A stretch of DNA of 64,000 nucleotides from Cellulophaga sp. F20128 (GTDB taxonomy: Bacteria > Bacteroidota > Bacteroidia > Flavobacteriales > Flavobacteriaceae): NCBI RefSeq assembly GCF_023015805.1, contig NZ_JALKBA010000011.1:62001-126000 (forward strand), written 5' to 3'. Both the position numbers and the translations under genes were made by a program. Under the pieces are notes generated by a model. That model was not told the origin of the DNA and did not search any database. It saw nothing but the letters and a program-made list of their open reading frames with translations. Positions within the stretch are counted from its first letter, which is position 1. Each line of letters begins with the position of its first letter. Positions 1 through 8,955 of the stretch are shown here, in pieces.

Positions 1-1
1 A

Positions 2-736
2 TTAGCGCGCGATCGGGCTAAAAAAGCGAGTTTGCACAATAAGAAATTACGAGATTGCCGGGTGCATTTGGGGGATTTAAAAAAAGATAGACGTTTAGAG
101 TCAACCTTATTTATTACTGAGGGAGATTCGGCTTCTGGATCCATTACAAAGTCTAGAGATGTAAATACCCAAGCGGTGTTTAGCTTGCGAGGGAAGCCCT
201 TAAATTCATACGGAATGTCTAAAAAGATCGTGTATGAAAACGAAGAGTTTAATCTGTTACAAGCAGCGTTAAGTATTGAGGAGTCAATGGAGGACTTGCG
301 CTACAATAATATTGTAATTGCAACGGATGCCGATGTGGATGGTATGCATATTCGATTGTTGTTAATCACCTTCTTTTTGCAGTTTTTTCCTGAATTGATC
401 AAAGAAAACCATCTGTATATCTTACAGACCCCTTTGTTTAGGGTGCGTAATAAAAAAGAAACTTTTTATTGCTACAGTCCTGAAGAAAAGGCTGAAGCGA
501 TGGGAAAATTAAGCGGGAAACCAGAAATTACCCGATTTAAAGGATTGGGAGAGATTTCTCCAGATGAGTTTCAACACTTTATAGGTGATGATATCCGCTT
601 AGAGCCAGTAATGCTAGATAAGGCAATGTCTATTGAGCAATTACTGAGTTTTTATATGGGGAAAAACACCCCGGACCGACAAAAATTTATTATAGAAAAT
701 CTTAAAGTAGAACTTGATATAATTGAGGAAAACTAA
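2..736 (+). CDS. parE: DNA topoisomerase IV subunit B, C-terminal part (truncated by window start)
   Basis: This is the ATPase/TOPRIM subunit of the type IIA topoisomerase that decatenates chromosomes. The reading frame is open back to base 2, and its first residues ([15 protein letters not shown]) are the conserved GyrB/ParE stretch before TOPRIM, so the N-terminal ATPase domain lies outside the window. Visible motifs are EGDSASGS (TOPRIM catalytic Glu), DADVDG (metal-binding Asp triad) and RFKGLGE near the C-terminus. The C-terminus is short, without the insertion typical of GyrB in many species. The neighbouring parC 30 bp downstream supports ParE over GyrB. Family assignment is certain; the ParE versus GyrB choice rests on context. 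Confidence 0.95.
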   Translation, partial: LARDRAKKASLHNKKLRDCRVHLGDLKKDRRLESTLFITEGDSASGSITKSRDVNTQAVFSLRGKPLNSYGMSKKIVYENEEFNLLQAALSIEESMEDLRYNNIVIATDADVDGMHIRLLLITFFLQFFPELIKENHLYILQTPLFRVRNKKETFYCYSPEEKAEAMGKLSGKPEITRFKGLGEISPDEFQHFIGDDIRLEPVMLDKAMSIEQLLSFYMGKNTPDRQKFIIENLKVELDIIEEN

Positions 737-766
737 TTATAAACCAATAAACACGAATCTTTCTTT

Positions 767-3403
767 ATGGAAGAGAATGAAGAAGTAAACGAAAACCTTA
801 CAAATGACACTGAAAATCCTCAAGAAGCCTTAACCAAGGTAACTGGGATGTATAAGGATTGGTTTTTAGATTACGCCTCTTATGTTATTTTAGAACGTGC
901 CGTGCCTGCCATCGAAGATGGTTTTAAGCCTGTGCAACGTAGAATTATGCATTCGCTTAAGGAGTTGGATGACGGAAGGTATAACAAAGTCGCTAATGTT
1001 GTAGGGCACACTATGCAGTATCACCCCCATGGTGATGCGAGTATTGCGGATGCAATGGTGCAAATTGGCCAAAAAGAGTTGTTGATAGATACCCAAGGGA
1101 ACTGGGGTAATATATTAACAGGGGATAGGGCTGCAGCATCGAGGTATATTGAAGCTCGACTGTCTAAATTTGCCTTGGAAGTTATTTTTAGTCCAAAAAT
1201 TACGGAATGGCAGCAATCTTATGATGGTCGTAAGAAAGAGCCTGTAAATCTTCCCGTTAAATTTCCTCTACTTCTAGCTCAGGGTGCCGAAGGGATCGCT
1301 GTTGGTTTGTCTACTAAAATTTTACCACATAACTTTATAGAGCTTATTGATGCGTCTGTTAAGCATCTTAAAGGTCAGAAATTTAAATTGTATCCAGACT
1401 TTCCAACCTCAGGAATTATAGATATTAGTGGGTATAATGACGGCTTGCGCGGCGGTAAAATTCGCGTAAGGGCAAAAATAGCACAATTAGACAAGAGTAC
1501 CTTGGTTATTAATGAGATACCCTATGGTACTAACACCTCTTCTTTAATAGATTCGATCCTTAAAGCAAACGAAAAAGGAAAGATAAAAGTTAAGAAAATT
1601 GAGGATAATACAGCTGCCGATGTGGAGATTCTTGTGCATTTGCCTTCTGGTATTTCGCCAGACAAAACAATAGATGCGCTGTATGCCTTTACGGCTTGTG
1701 AATCTTCCATATCTCCTTTAGGTTGTATTATAGAAGATAATAAGCCGCTATTTATTGGGGTCACCGAAATGCTAGAGCGTTCAACAGATTACACTGTAGA
1801 ATTATTAAAAGCGGAACTAGAAATTCAACTTGGAGAGCTAGAAGAGCAATGGCATTTTTCTTCCTTAGAACGAATTTTTATAGAAAACAGGATTTATCGC
1901 GACATTGAAGAAGAGGAAACTTGGGCAGGTGTTATTACGGCAATTGATAAGGGTTTGATGCCGTATACCAAACATTTAAAGCGCGCAGTAACAGAGGCAG
2001 ATATTTTGCGACTAACAGAAATACGTATCAAGCGGATCTCTAAGTTTGATTTAGATAAAGCCCAGCAATTACTGGATAGTTTAGAGGAAAGGATTGCTGA
2101 GGTTAAGCATCATTTGGAGCATCTTATTGAGTTTGCTATTGATTACTTTAAAAACTTAAAATCCACTTACGGAAAAGGAAGGGAGCGCAAGTCTGAAATT
2201 AGAATTTTTGATGATATCGAAGCGACTAAGGTAGCTATTCGGAACACTAAACTATATGTTAATAGGGAAGAAGGTTTTGTAGGTACCTCGCTTAAAAAAG
2301 ACGAATACGTTACGGATTGTAGTGATATTGATGATATAATTGTTTTTACACAAGATGGAAATATGATGGTTTCTAAAGTGGATTCAAAAATATTTGTAGG
2401 TAAAAATATCATTCATGTAGCCGTTTTTAAGAAGAAGGATAAGCGCACCATCTACAATTTAATATACAAAGACGGGAAAGGTGGAGCTAGTTATATTAAG
2501 CGTTTTAATGTTACGTCTATCACTAGGGATAAATTATATCCTCTAACCAATGGAAAGCCTAACTCTGATGTGTTGTATTTTTCCGCCAACCCTAATGGAG
2601 AGGCTGAGATTGTGACCGTACATTTAAGGCAGGTTGGTAGCGTTAAGAAACTAAAATGGGATATTGATTTCTCAGACGTTTTAATAAAAGGGAGAGCGTC
2701 TAAAGGGAATGTAGTGAGTAAATATGCTGTAAAACGGATTGACTTAAAAGAAAAAGGAGTGTCTACCTTAAAGCCACGTAAAATTTGGTTTGATGAGATA
2801 GTGGGCCGACTTAATTTGGATGGGCGAGGAGAGTTGCTAGGGGAATTTAAAGGAGATAATTTATTGTTGGTTGTAACTCAAAAAGGTGTTGTTAAAACCA
2901 TTAAGCCAGATGTCTCTACCCATTTTGATGATGACATGATTGTGTTGGAAAAATGGAACCCTAAAAAGCCTATTTCTGCCATTTATTTTGATGGTGTAAA
3001 GGAGCGATATTATATAAAACGCTTTCTGATAGAACATGAAAACAAAGAAGAATTGTTTATTTCTGAACACCCAAAATCTGTTTTGGAATTGGTTTCTACA
3101 GATTGGAGACCGGTAGTAGAATTGGAATTTGTGAAAGCGAAAGGCAAGGATGTTAAACCGAATCAAGAAATTGATATTGAAGATTTTATAGCGATTAAAG
3201 GAATTAAAGCTTTAGGTAATCAGTTAACCACTGATAGGTTAAAGTCTACCAATGTTTTGGAGTCATTACCTTATGAAGAAGAGGAGGAGTTGGCTCCTGA
3301 GGAAATGGAAGTGAATGAAGAAGAGGATTTGTCATCTTCTTCTGATGGAAATAAGAGTGATGATGAGGCTGATAGTGATTCTGAACAAACCACTTTATTT
3401 TAG
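767..3403 (+). CDS. parC: DNA topoisomerase IV subunit A
   Basis: This is the DNA-cleaving subunit of topoisomerase IV, 878 aa. The breakage-reunion domain is near the N-terminus, with the active-site tyrosine at about residue 127 (AAASRYIEARLS) and the conserved YHPHGD and EDGFKPVQRR motifs. A long coiled-coil segment (about 400-480) and a beta-propeller-like C-terminal domain follow. The last 40 residues are a strongly acidic, Ser/Asp/Glu-rich tail. It follows parE by 30 bp, so the two form an operon. The start is the ATG at 767; the variable acidic N-terminus of about 20 residues precedes conserved sequence. The replacement of the usual Met by Ser before the catalytic RY is common in ParC-like proteins. 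Confidence 0.96.
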   Translation: MEENEEVNENLTNDTENPQEALTKVTGMYKDWFLDYASYVILERAVPAIEDGFKPVQRRIMHSLKELDDGRYNKVANVVGHTMQYHPHGDASIADAMVQIGQKELLIDTQGNWGNILTGDRAAASRYIEARLSKFALEVIFSPKITEWQQSYDGRKKEPVNLPVKFPLLLAQGAEGIAVGLSTKILPHNFIELIDASVKHLKGQKFKLYPDFPTSGIIDISGYNDGLRGGKIRVRAKIAQLDKSTLVINEIPYGTNTSSLIDSILKANEKGKIKVKKIEDNTAADVEILVHLPSGISPDKTIDALYAFTACESSISPLGCIIEDNKPLFIGVTEMLERSTDYTVELLKAELEIQLGELEEQWHFSSLERIFIENRIYRDIEEEETWAGVITAIDKGLMPYTKHLKRAVTEADILRLTEIRIKRISKFDLDKAQQLLDSLEERIAEVKHHLEHLIEFAIDYFKNLKSTYGKGRERKSEIRIFDDIEATKVAIRNTKLYVNREEGFVGTSLKKDEYVTDCSDIDDIIVFTQDGNMMVSKVDSKIFVGKNIIHVAVFKKKDKRTIYNLIYKDGKGGASYIKRFNVTSITRDKLYPLTNGKPNSDVLYFSANPNGEAEIVTVHLRQVGSVKKLKWDIDFSDVLIKGRASKGNVVSKYAVKRIDLKEKGVSTLKPRKIWFDEIVGRLNLDGRGELLGEFKGDNLLLVVTQKGVVKTIKPDVSTHFDDDMIVLEKWNPKKPISAIYFDGVKERYYIKRFLIEHENKEELFISEHPKSVLELVSTDWRPVVELEFVKAKGKDVKPNQEIDIEDFIAIKGIKALGNQLTTDRLKSTNVLESLPYEEEEELAPEEMEVNEEEDLSSSSDGNKSDDEADSDSEQTTLF

Positions 3404-3425
3404 AATTATTACCTTTTAATATTGC

Positions 3426-3433
3426 TATATTTG
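3426..3433 (+). promoter_or_regulatory. Bacteroidota -7 promoter box (TATATTTG)
   Basis: This is a perfect match to the Bacteroidota housekeeping -7 consensus TAnnTTTG, 19 bp before the ATG of the fatty-acid hydroxylase-like gene. A convincing -33 TTTG partner was not seen. The assignment rests on motif and position only. Confidence 0.4.
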
Positions 3434-3452
3434 CAACTTAAAAATATTTTAT

Positions 3453-4412
3453 ATGGATTTTACTAACCCACTAGTTTATGGTGGTCCTGCTTTTATAATT
3501 TTTATTTTATTAGAATTAGCATATAGTAAAAATCATGAAGAACACCATGATTTATACGACTGGAAAGACCTCTTTGCAAGTGGATTTATGGGGCTTGGTT
3601 CTGCGGTATTAGCAGCTGGATTGAAAGTAGTATCGGCAATCGTAATATTCACCTATGTTTTTGAGCTTTTTAACCCTCTTGTTAATGGTGTTCATACCAA
3701 TATACTGGGGTATCAATCCTTTGGATATGCTTGGTATGTTTGGATTTTGTGTCAATTAGCTGATGATTTTACGTATTATTGGTTTCACAGAGCCAATCAT
3801 GAAATAAGAATTCTCTGGGCGGCTCATATTGTGCATCATTCATCAGATAATTTTAATTTAGGTACTGCTGTTAGAAACGGTTGGTTTACGCTAGTGTATA
3901 AGCCTTTCTTTTATATGTGGATGCCTGCTCTTGGGTTTGAGCCAGAAATGGTAGTTTTTTGCCTGGGAATAGAAGCTTTATGGCAGTTTCAGTTGCATAC
4001 TGTATTGCTTCCTAAGCTCGGTATTTTTGAGAAGTTTATGAATACACATACCATGCATCAGGTACATCATGCACAAAATGTAGAATATTTGGATAAAAAC
4101 CATGGTGGGTTTTTAAATATTTTTGATCGAATTTTTGGTACTTGGCTAGAGTTAGATGATAAAATTGATGTAAAGTATGGGGTTATACATGCTCCAAACT
4201 CTAACAACCCCATTGTGATTTTAACGCATGAGTTTAAAGATATTTGGATAGATTTAAAAAAATCAAAGAAATTATCACATAGGTTTATGTATATCTTTGG
4301 GCCTCCAGGCTGGAGTCACGACGGTAGTACAATGACTGTAAAGCAACAACAGAAGCAGTTTAATGAATATAAAAAGAATAGTCCTGAAGCTACCTTTGAA
4401 AGGCCTAATTAA
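3453..4412 (+). CDS. Sterol desaturase / fatty acid hydroxylase family membrane protein
   Basis: This 319-aa integral membrane protein belongs to the di-iron fatty acid hydroxylase superfamily (sterol desaturase, C4-methylsterol oxidase, ceramide/alkylglycerol hydroxylases). The histidine boxes are visible: HRANHE (H112, H116), HIVHHS (about 125-129), and HTMHQVHH followed later by KNHGG near residue 200. Hydrophobic segments cover about 10-22, 48-75, 92-110 and 145-180. The enzyme probably oxidises a lipid in the inner membrane; the substrate cannot be read from sequence. It has its own -7 box and is probably monocistronic. Confidence 0.85.
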   Translation: MDFTNPLVYGGPAFIIFILLELAYSKNHEEHHDLYDWKDLFASGFMGLGSAVLAAGLKVVSAIVIFTYVFELFNPLVNGVHTNILGYQSFGYAWYVWILCQLADDFTYYWFHRANHEIRILWAAHIVHHSSDNFNLGTAVRNGWFTLVYKPFFYMWMPALGFEPEMVVFCLGIEALWQFQLHTVLLPKLGIFEKFMNTHTMHQVHHAQNVEYLDKNHGGFLNIFDRIFGTWLELDDKIDVKYGVIHAPNSNNPIVILTHEFKDIWIDLKKSKKLSHRFMYIFGPPGWSHDGSTMTVKQQQKQFNEYKKNSPEATFERPN

Positions 4413-4463
4413 GTAATTAAAAGGTTCTAGCTTGGTTTATTTTAAGTTCAGGCGTATGTTTAA

Positions 4464-4859
4464 CTACTTGTTAAACTTTATTTTTAAGATGCTGTTGGTT
4501 AGTTCTATGACTTCAAATTCATAAACAGTGTTAGTTGTATTTGAAGTGACTGTAATTGTCTTTGTTAATTGGTTGACAAGCCATTTTCCTTCATCCATAT
4601 AGTGTGCATCTACAGGTGATAAAACACTATAATTACATTGGTAATTTTTCTTAAACTCAAACACTTGTCGGTACCTGCTTTCAGGAAAAACGAAAACCGT
4701 AGCGGGTCTGTAAATTTTATAATCGCTAGTATTCTCTTCTTCGTAAGAATTCATCCAAACTTGTTCTAATTCAGGAAGGTAATAATTCTGATCTTCATTG
4801 TCGCAACCTGTATTTAATAAGCTAAAGGTAAGGCATATAATGGCGTAGAGCGTCTTCAT
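4464..4859 (-). CDS. Small lipoprotein, lipocalin-like hypothetical protein
   Basis: This 131-aa predicted lipoprotein begins with a signal peptide and a lipobox ending in Cys (LLNTGC, residues 14-19), so it should be anchored in the outer or inner membrane facing the periplasm. The mature part is rich in alternating hydrophobic and aromatic residues and beta-strand-like repeats, resembling the lipocalin-like lipoproteins common in flavobacteria. No catalytic motif is visible. It is convergent with the upstream hydroxylase gene. Function unknown. Confidence 0.7.
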   Translation of the reverse strand: MKTLYAIICLTFSLLNTGCDNEDQNYYLPELEQVWMNSYEEENTSDYKIYRPATVFVFPESRYRQVFEFKKNYQCNYSVLSPVDAHYMDEGKWLVNQLTKTITVTSNTTNTVYEFEVIELTNSILKIKFNK

Positions 4860-5050
4860 TGCGGGGTGTTTAATGGTAAGATGTGTTCTAGCGGTTAAGG
4901 TTGCGTAGGCATCGTAAAATTATTGAAATCGCCTCTCGCGAGGTATACAACGATTTTGAGCTTTTGTTCTACAGTTTGCACGTTATAGGAGTGTAATAGT
5001 TATAATGCCTTACAAAGGGTTCTTGAGTCTTATGCGAGGCTTAGGGCGTA

Positions 5051-5070
5051 GGTATGGTTAGGTATGGTTA
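5051..5070. repeat. Two tandem copies of a 10-bp unit (GGTATGGTTA)
   Basis: Two exact consecutive copies of GGTATGGTTA lie in the 290-bp gap between two small lipoprotein genes. Nothing else recognisable is present in that gap. Confidence 0.6.
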
Positions 5071-5148
5071 TCTAGTTTATTGCTGCAGTAGAAGTGATCC
5101 TATTTAGCTTAGTTCGAATTTTTTGCTTAGCTAAGGGAGGTTATGAGC

Positions 5149-5526
5149 TTATAGGTCATTCCTAGTTGCTACTCCTTTCTTAATTATTAATTTCTTTTTT
5201 GTGTCTCTAGAGGCGTTGGTGTATTCAAACGTATAATTAGTTGCAGTTGTTTCAAGTATTTTAAAATGTATAGAAGATTGATTGTTTAATGATTTCAGGA
5301 TAAACTCACAATCATTAATCCACCGTACGGTAGAGCTGTCAATCTTATTTTCGTAGTACTCTACACTGTATTTTTCATCACGTGTAAAATGTCCTGTGTT
5401 TTTAACACCATCAATTTCATACTCAAAAGTAAAGCTTCCTGTTTTGTAGTCTTTACAGTTTCTTGTAGGGGTGTAACAAGAAACTAAAACAAGGGCAAGT
5501 GCTAGGTAAACGTATCTTATATTCAT
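5149..5526 (-). CDS. Small lipoprotein of the flavobacterial family often mislabelled 'DNA topoisomerase IV'
   Basis: This 125-aa lipoprotein has a signal peptide of about 16 residues and a lipobox (LVLVSC) with Cys at about 17. Its conserved core (NCKDYKTGSFTFEYEIDG, then VRWINDCEFILK) is typical of a short flavobacterial protein that databases sometimes call DNA topoisomerase IV because it lies near parC. Nothing in the sequence resembles a topoisomerase: it is exported and about 100 residues long. It sits about 1.7 kb downstream of parC, which fits that history. Function unknown. Confidence 0.75.
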   Translation of the reverse strand: MNIRYVYLALALVLVSCYTPTRNCKDYKTGSFTFEYEIDGVKNTGHFTRDEKYSVEYYENKIDSSTVRWINDCEFILKSLNNQSSIHFKILETTATNYTFEYTNASRDTKKKLIIKKGVATRNDL

Positions 5527-5592
5527 AGCTGCAAAATACTTAAATAAGAATGATATAACGAAGTATATATTGTAAAAAATTAATTTGTTTTT

Positions 5593-5955
5593 CTAATTTT
5601 TATCAAAAGTTTCAAAAGTCCCATCTGCATAGAAAATAATTACTTTACTAATGGTTTTTTGGGAAATTGAATTCACTGGTTTGGGCGCAACTTGTTGGGT
5701 TGGGGGAGTTAGATTTTCTTTTTTTCTAAGCTGAGGGAAGCTGCCTTTTCCGTTGAGAAGCCAATACAAATTTACATCAGGAAAGGCTTCAATTACCTTT
5801 AAAACAAATTCTAAGCTAGGCTTGTTTCTTCCGGATAAAAGGTGTGAAATACTAGAGCGCTGAACAGCAACTTTATCGGCAAAAGCAGCCGCAGTTAAGC
5901 TGTAGTATTGTATGATTTTTTCTAACCTTTTGATGAACTCTTCAGAATTTACCAT
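5593..5955 (-). CDS. XRE-family helix-turn-helix transcriptional regulator
   Basis: This 120-aa cytoplasmic DNA-binding protein has an N-terminal XRE/Cro-type HTH (about residues 5-65; the motif AFADKVAVQRSSISHLLSGRN includes the recognition helix), followed by NLYWLLNGKG. The C-terminal 50 residues are proline/lysine-rich and end in a short beta-like tail. This architecture is widespread in flavobacterial chromosomes as a stand-alone regulator. It is divergent from an M14 peptidase, and the 283-bp gap between them carries three copies of a 12-bp palindrome that could be its operators. Targets are inferred from context only. Confidence 0.88.
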   Translation of the reverse strand: MVNSEEFIKRLEKIIQYYSLTAAAFADKVAVQRSSISHLLSGRNKPSLEFVLKVIEAFPDVNLYWLLNGKGSFPQLRKKENLTPPTQQVAPKPVNSISQKTISKVIIFYADGTFETFDKN

Positions 5956-6119
5956 TGTAATTAATTTTTGCGCTATTTGTATTGATGATTACTTATGTAT
6001 TTCTAGTATAAGCTGCTTTTTTATTTAACCCAATATCTAGATGTGTTGTTTTAAGCTATTGAATTGTAAATAGTTAACACCAATGTATAGATATTTGTGA
6101 TTCTAAGCTATTCTTTTGA

Positions 6120-6195
6120 TTACAAATGTAATCATTTGCGGTCAAATCAAGCTTTTGGTATGTTACAAATGTAAATAATTAAGTTACAAATGTAA
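6120..6195. promoter_or_regulatory. Three phased copies of palindrome TTACAAATGTAA
   Basis: TTACAAATGTAA (dyad TTACA-NN-TGTAA) occurs exactly three times: 6120-6131, 6163-6174 and 6184-6195. The spacings of 43 and 21 bp are close to four and two helical turns, so the copies lie on one face of the DNA. The third copy lies about 14 bp upstream of a -7 box for the M14 peptidase gene, where a bound repressor would block the promoter. Each copy read on the minus strand also contains TACATTTG, a perfect -7 box pointing toward the divergent XRE gene. The XRE protein is the obvious candidate ligand, but this is inference. Confidence 0.65.
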
Positions 6196-6208
6196 TTTAT
6201 AATGCAGT

Positions 6209-6216
6209 TATATTTG
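6209..6216 (+). promoter_or_regulatory. -7 promoter box (TATATTTG) of the M14 peptidase gene
   Basis: This is a perfect TAnnTTTG match 22 bp before the ATG, immediately downstream of the third TTACAAATGTAA palindrome. Confidence 0.45.
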
Positions 6217-6238
6217 CAGTATATTTAGATGGATAGTA

Positions 6239-7348
6239 ATGATGAATTTTGAGAAAATATTTAGAAGTTGTAAGGTTAAAAGTACAACAGGTCGCTATGT
6301 AACAATAGCTACCGTTTATCCTTTTTTAGAGGGTACAATTTTTAGTGATAAGTTGAAAACTATTGGAAGTTCTGTTTTGGGTGCTCCAATAAAAATGCTA
6401 ACCCTTGGCCAGGGAAAAACAAAAATTTTAATGTGGTCACAAATGCATGGGAATGAATCTACAACTACCAAAGCTGTTTTAGATTTCATCAACTTTTTAT
6501 CGCAGCCAGGTACCGAATCGAAATTAATTTTGGAGCATTGTACTATTTGTATACTTCCTATTTTAAATCCAGATGGTGCTGAAGCTTACACAAGGGTAAA
6601 TGCAAATACTGTTGATTTAAATAGAGATGCTCAAGACAGGAGTCAGCCCGAGAGTAAAGTACTGCGGCAAGTTTATGATGCGTTTGCACCAGATTATTGT
6701 TTTAACCTACATGATCAGCGTACTATTTTTAATGTAGGGACAACTAATAAGCCTGCAACAGTTTCATTTTTAGCGCCTGCCTTTAATAAGGAACGTACTG
6801 TATCATTGACTAGAGCAAAAAGCATGCAGCTTATTGTTGCAATGAACACCGTTTTACAGCAATTTATTCCAGGTCAAGTTGGTAGATATGACGACGGATT
6901 TAATAGTAACTGTGTTGGAGATGCGTTTCAAATGTTAGACACCCCAACGGTTTTGTTTGAATCTGGACATTACCCAGAAGATTATGATCGAGAAAAAACT
7001 AGAGAGTATATATTTTATGCCTTGCTTACCGCGGTAACTACTATTGCAGAAAATTTAATTGAAAACTTTAAGGTGTCGGCCTATTTGGGGATTCCTGAAA
7101 ATGGAAAACAATTTCTGGATATTATAATCACTAATGCCCACCTAGTGCATTCTAAATATAAGGAAGGGGAATCTTTAGGAATTCTTTATAAGGAAGTACT
7201 GCGAGGGGATACATTGAATTTTGTTCCGGATATCACGGAAAAAGGCAACTTGGATCATTTTTTCGCACACAAAGAATACAACTGTTTGATTGATAGTGAT
7301 TTAATTGAGTTAAAAAATAATTCTGAATTGTACATTTATTTGTTTTAA
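6239..7348 (+). CDS. M14-family zinc carboxypeptidase
   Basis: This 369-aa protein has the M14 metallocarboxypeptidase signature: a zinc-binding HxxE (H70-G-N-E73), NPDG at about 110, the substrate-binding stretch DLNRD (126-130), the third zinc ligand in NLHDQ (H158) and a catalytic Glu in LFESGH (E241). No signal peptide is evident, so it is probably cytoplasmic, unlike digestive carboxypeptidases. It may trim peptides or cell-wall fragments. Two consecutive ATGs (6239 and 6242) make the start ambiguous by one residue. It is transcribed divergently from the XRE regulator and may be controlled by it. Confidence 0.85.
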   Translation: MMNFEKIFRSCKVKSTTGRYVTIATVYPFLEGTIFSDKLKTIGSSVLGAPIKMLTLGQGKTKILMWSQMHGNESTTTKAVLDFINFLSQPGTESKLILEHCTICILPILNPDGAEAYTRVNANTVDLNRDAQDRSQPESKVLRQVYDAFAPDYCFNLHDQRTIFNVGTTNKPATVSFLAPAFNKERTVSLTRAKSMQLIVAMNTVLQQFIPGQVGRYDDGFNSNCVGDAFQMLDTPTVLFESGHYPEDYDREKTREYIFYALLTAVTTIAENLIENFKVSAYLGIPENGKQFLDIIITNAHLVHSKYKEGESLGILYKEVLRGDTLNFVPDITEKGNLDHFFAHKEYNCLIDSDLIELKNNSELYIYLF

Positions 7349-7434
7349 AATTGAAATATTGATTTTTAATTGTAATATTATTACGTTATTGATAAAAAAA
7401 ACACATATTTTATAAGTATATTTCTATATTTTAT

Positions 7435-7442
7435 TATTTTTG
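7435..7442 (+). promoter_or_regulatory. -7 promoter box (TATTTTTG) of the Lrp-family gene
   Basis: This TAnnTTTG match lies 21 bp before the ATG of the Lrp/AsnC regulator, at the end of an extremely AT-rich intergenic stretch. Confidence 0.4.
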
Positions 7443-7463
7443 CCTAAAATATAATTACACATA

Positions 7464-7943
7464 ATGACTAAAGTTAAACTAGACGAAATTGACCATCAGA
7501 TTCTGGATATGTTAATAGACAATACCAGAACTCCTTTTACAGATATTGCAAAGAAATTATTAATTTCTGCAGGAACCGTTCATGTTAGGGTTAAAAAAAT
7601 GGAGGAGGCCGGAATTATTCAGGGTTCTTCATTAACGCTAGATTATGTTAAATTGGGGTATTCCTTCATTGCTTATGTAGGGATCTTTTTAGAGAAAACC
7701 CATCAAACCAAATTTGTTTTAGAGAGGTTGGCAGGTATTCCTTATGTTACAGTTGCACATATTACAACGGGTAAGTTTAATATATTTTGTAAAATTAGGG
7801 CTAGAGATACACATCATGCTAAAAACATAATTTTTAAGATTGATGATATTGATGGGATTAGTAGAACGGAAACAATGATTTCTTTAGAGGAAAGTATCAA
7901 TGATAAGAAAAGATTAATGCATACCATTTTTAATGAGTTGTAG
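7464..7943 (+). CDS. Lrp/AsnC-family transcriptional regulator
   Basis: This 159-aa regulator has an N-terminal winged HTH (about 5-60, including DIAKKLLISAGTVHVRVKKM) followed by an alpha/beta RAM ligand-binding domain (about 70-150). Lrp-family proteins form dimers to octamers and respond to amino acids. The next gene on the same strand is DinB-like, but a strong terminator separates them, so this is a single-gene unit. The effector cannot be inferred. Confidence 0.92.
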   Translation: MTKVKLDEIDHQILDMLIDNTRTPFTDIAKKLLISAGTVHVRVKKMEEAGIIQGSSLTLDYVKLGYSFIAYVGIFLEKTHQTKFVLERLAGIPYVTVAHITTGKFNIFCKIRARDTHHAKNIIFKIDDIDGISRTETMISLEESINDKKRLMHTIFNEL

Positions 7944-7968
7944 GTCTTAAAAAACACAATATATAAGG

Positions 7969-7995
7969 CCCAATGTTGTTGCATTGGGTTTTTTT
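7969..7995 (+). terminator. Rho-independent terminator after the Lrp-family gene
   Basis: A perfect 7-bp stem (CCCAATG / CATTGGG) with a 6-base loop is followed by seven T residues, 25 bp after the stop codon. It also shows that the downstream DinB gene starts at 8006, not at upstream in-frame codons. Confidence 0.85.
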
Positions 7996-8005
7996 ATTTC
8001 AATTT

Positions 8006-8527
8006 ATGAAAGCAATTGCCTTATCAGAACAAGAGTACAATATATATTATAAGCGTTATATTGACCTAGTAGCTTCGGTAGATTTACTAGATGCTTTGCA
8101 TCAAACTAAGAGTGAGTTTGAATCCCTTATGCTTCGTATTCCAGAGGATAAGGTTTATGTGGCTTATGCGGTAAACAAATGGACTATTGCAGAGGTGCTA
8201 GTACATATTATTGATACAGAAAGAGTTTTTCAATACAGAGCCTTGTGTTTTTCTCGTTTTGACGGCACTCCATTGCCAGGCTATGAGCAAGATGATTATG
8301 TGAATAACTCTAGGGCAGAGGCAAGAAGTAAAAATGAGTTGCTGGATGAATTTATAGCAGTTAGAGCATCTACAATTAAGTTGTTTGAAACCTTTAATGA
8401 AACACAGTTAAGGTTTATTGGAAATGCGAATAATTCCCCTTTGAGCGCTGCTGCTGCCGGATTTATTATATGTGGACATCAAATACATCACGCGCAGATT
8501 ATTACAGAAAAATACAGTATCGGATAA
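8006..8527 (+). CDS. DinB-family protein (putative metal-dependent hydrolase/transferase fold)
   Basis: This 173-aa protein has the DinB/YfiT four-helix bundle. The metal-binding histidines expected of the fold are visible: one in VLVHIIDTER (about residue 70) and a pair in GHQIHHAQ near the C-terminus. Members are thiol-S-transferase-like or stress-related; the specific reaction is unknown. ATG 8006 was chosen because the in-frame extension upstream (from 7973) runs through the terminator hairpin and has no similarity to the family. Confidence 0.85.
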   Translation: MKAIALSEQEYNIYYKRYIDLVASVDLLDALHQTKSEFESLMLRIPEDKVYVAYAVNKWTIAEVLVHIIDTERVFQYRALCFSRFDGTPLPGYEQDDYVNNSRAEARSKNELLDEFIAVRASTIKLFETFNETQLRFIGNANNSPLSAAAAGFIICGHQIHHAQIITEKYSIG

Positions 8528-8543
8528 TTAAAGTGTACATAGG

Positions 8544-8858
8544 TTAATCTTCCATTTCGTCTTCATAAATTGCATCAGAAGTTTCCAGTTCAGAAGTGTT
8601 GTTGACTTCAAGGGATGATAATTCCAATTCTTTTTCAATTTTATCATCAAAAGTGGCTATAAAATTTGAAAGACTTTTGCTTATTTTTACCAAATAAATA
8701 GTATTTTCTGTCCTTATTTCAACAGCTTCTACTGTTTCTCCGTTCGCATTTTTAAAAGTAATGATGTCGCTATCTCCATAACCATGTGGATAAGATTCAA
8801 TTAATTTTGCAGCAACAACATGATCTAACTTTTTGTAATCAACAAGTTTTCGTAACAT
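8544..8858 (-). CDS. Conserved hypothetical protein
   Basis: This 104-aa cytoplasmic protein has no signal peptide. The N-terminal 70 residues form a compact mixed alpha/beta region (YPHGYGDSDIITFKNANGE), and the last 25 residues are an acidic tail (ELETSDAIYEDEMED). It resembles a small protein family conserved next to aroB and proline dehydrogenase in flavobacteria. Function not known. It is about 100 bp upstream of aroB on the same strand but separated by AT-rich DNA. Confidence 0.65.
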   Translation of the reverse strand: MLRKLVDYKKLDHVVAAKLIESYPHGYGDSDIITFKNANGETVEAVEIRTENTIYLVKISKSLSNFIATFDDKIEKELELSSLEVNNTSELETSDAIYEDEMED

Positions 8859-8955
8859 AATTTTAAAAGGTTGGTTTGTATGATCTAAACTAAAACTTTT
8901 TTCTGTCGGAAAACGTAAAGAGTTGTAAAACAGCTATTTTATGTAGGTCAGCTTC

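Noticed and set aside
4860-5148. Possible small RNA or tRNA in the 290-bp gap between two lipoprotein genes
   Set aside because: No cloverleaf, no T-loop sequence and no terminator were seen; only a 10-bp tandem repeat is present.
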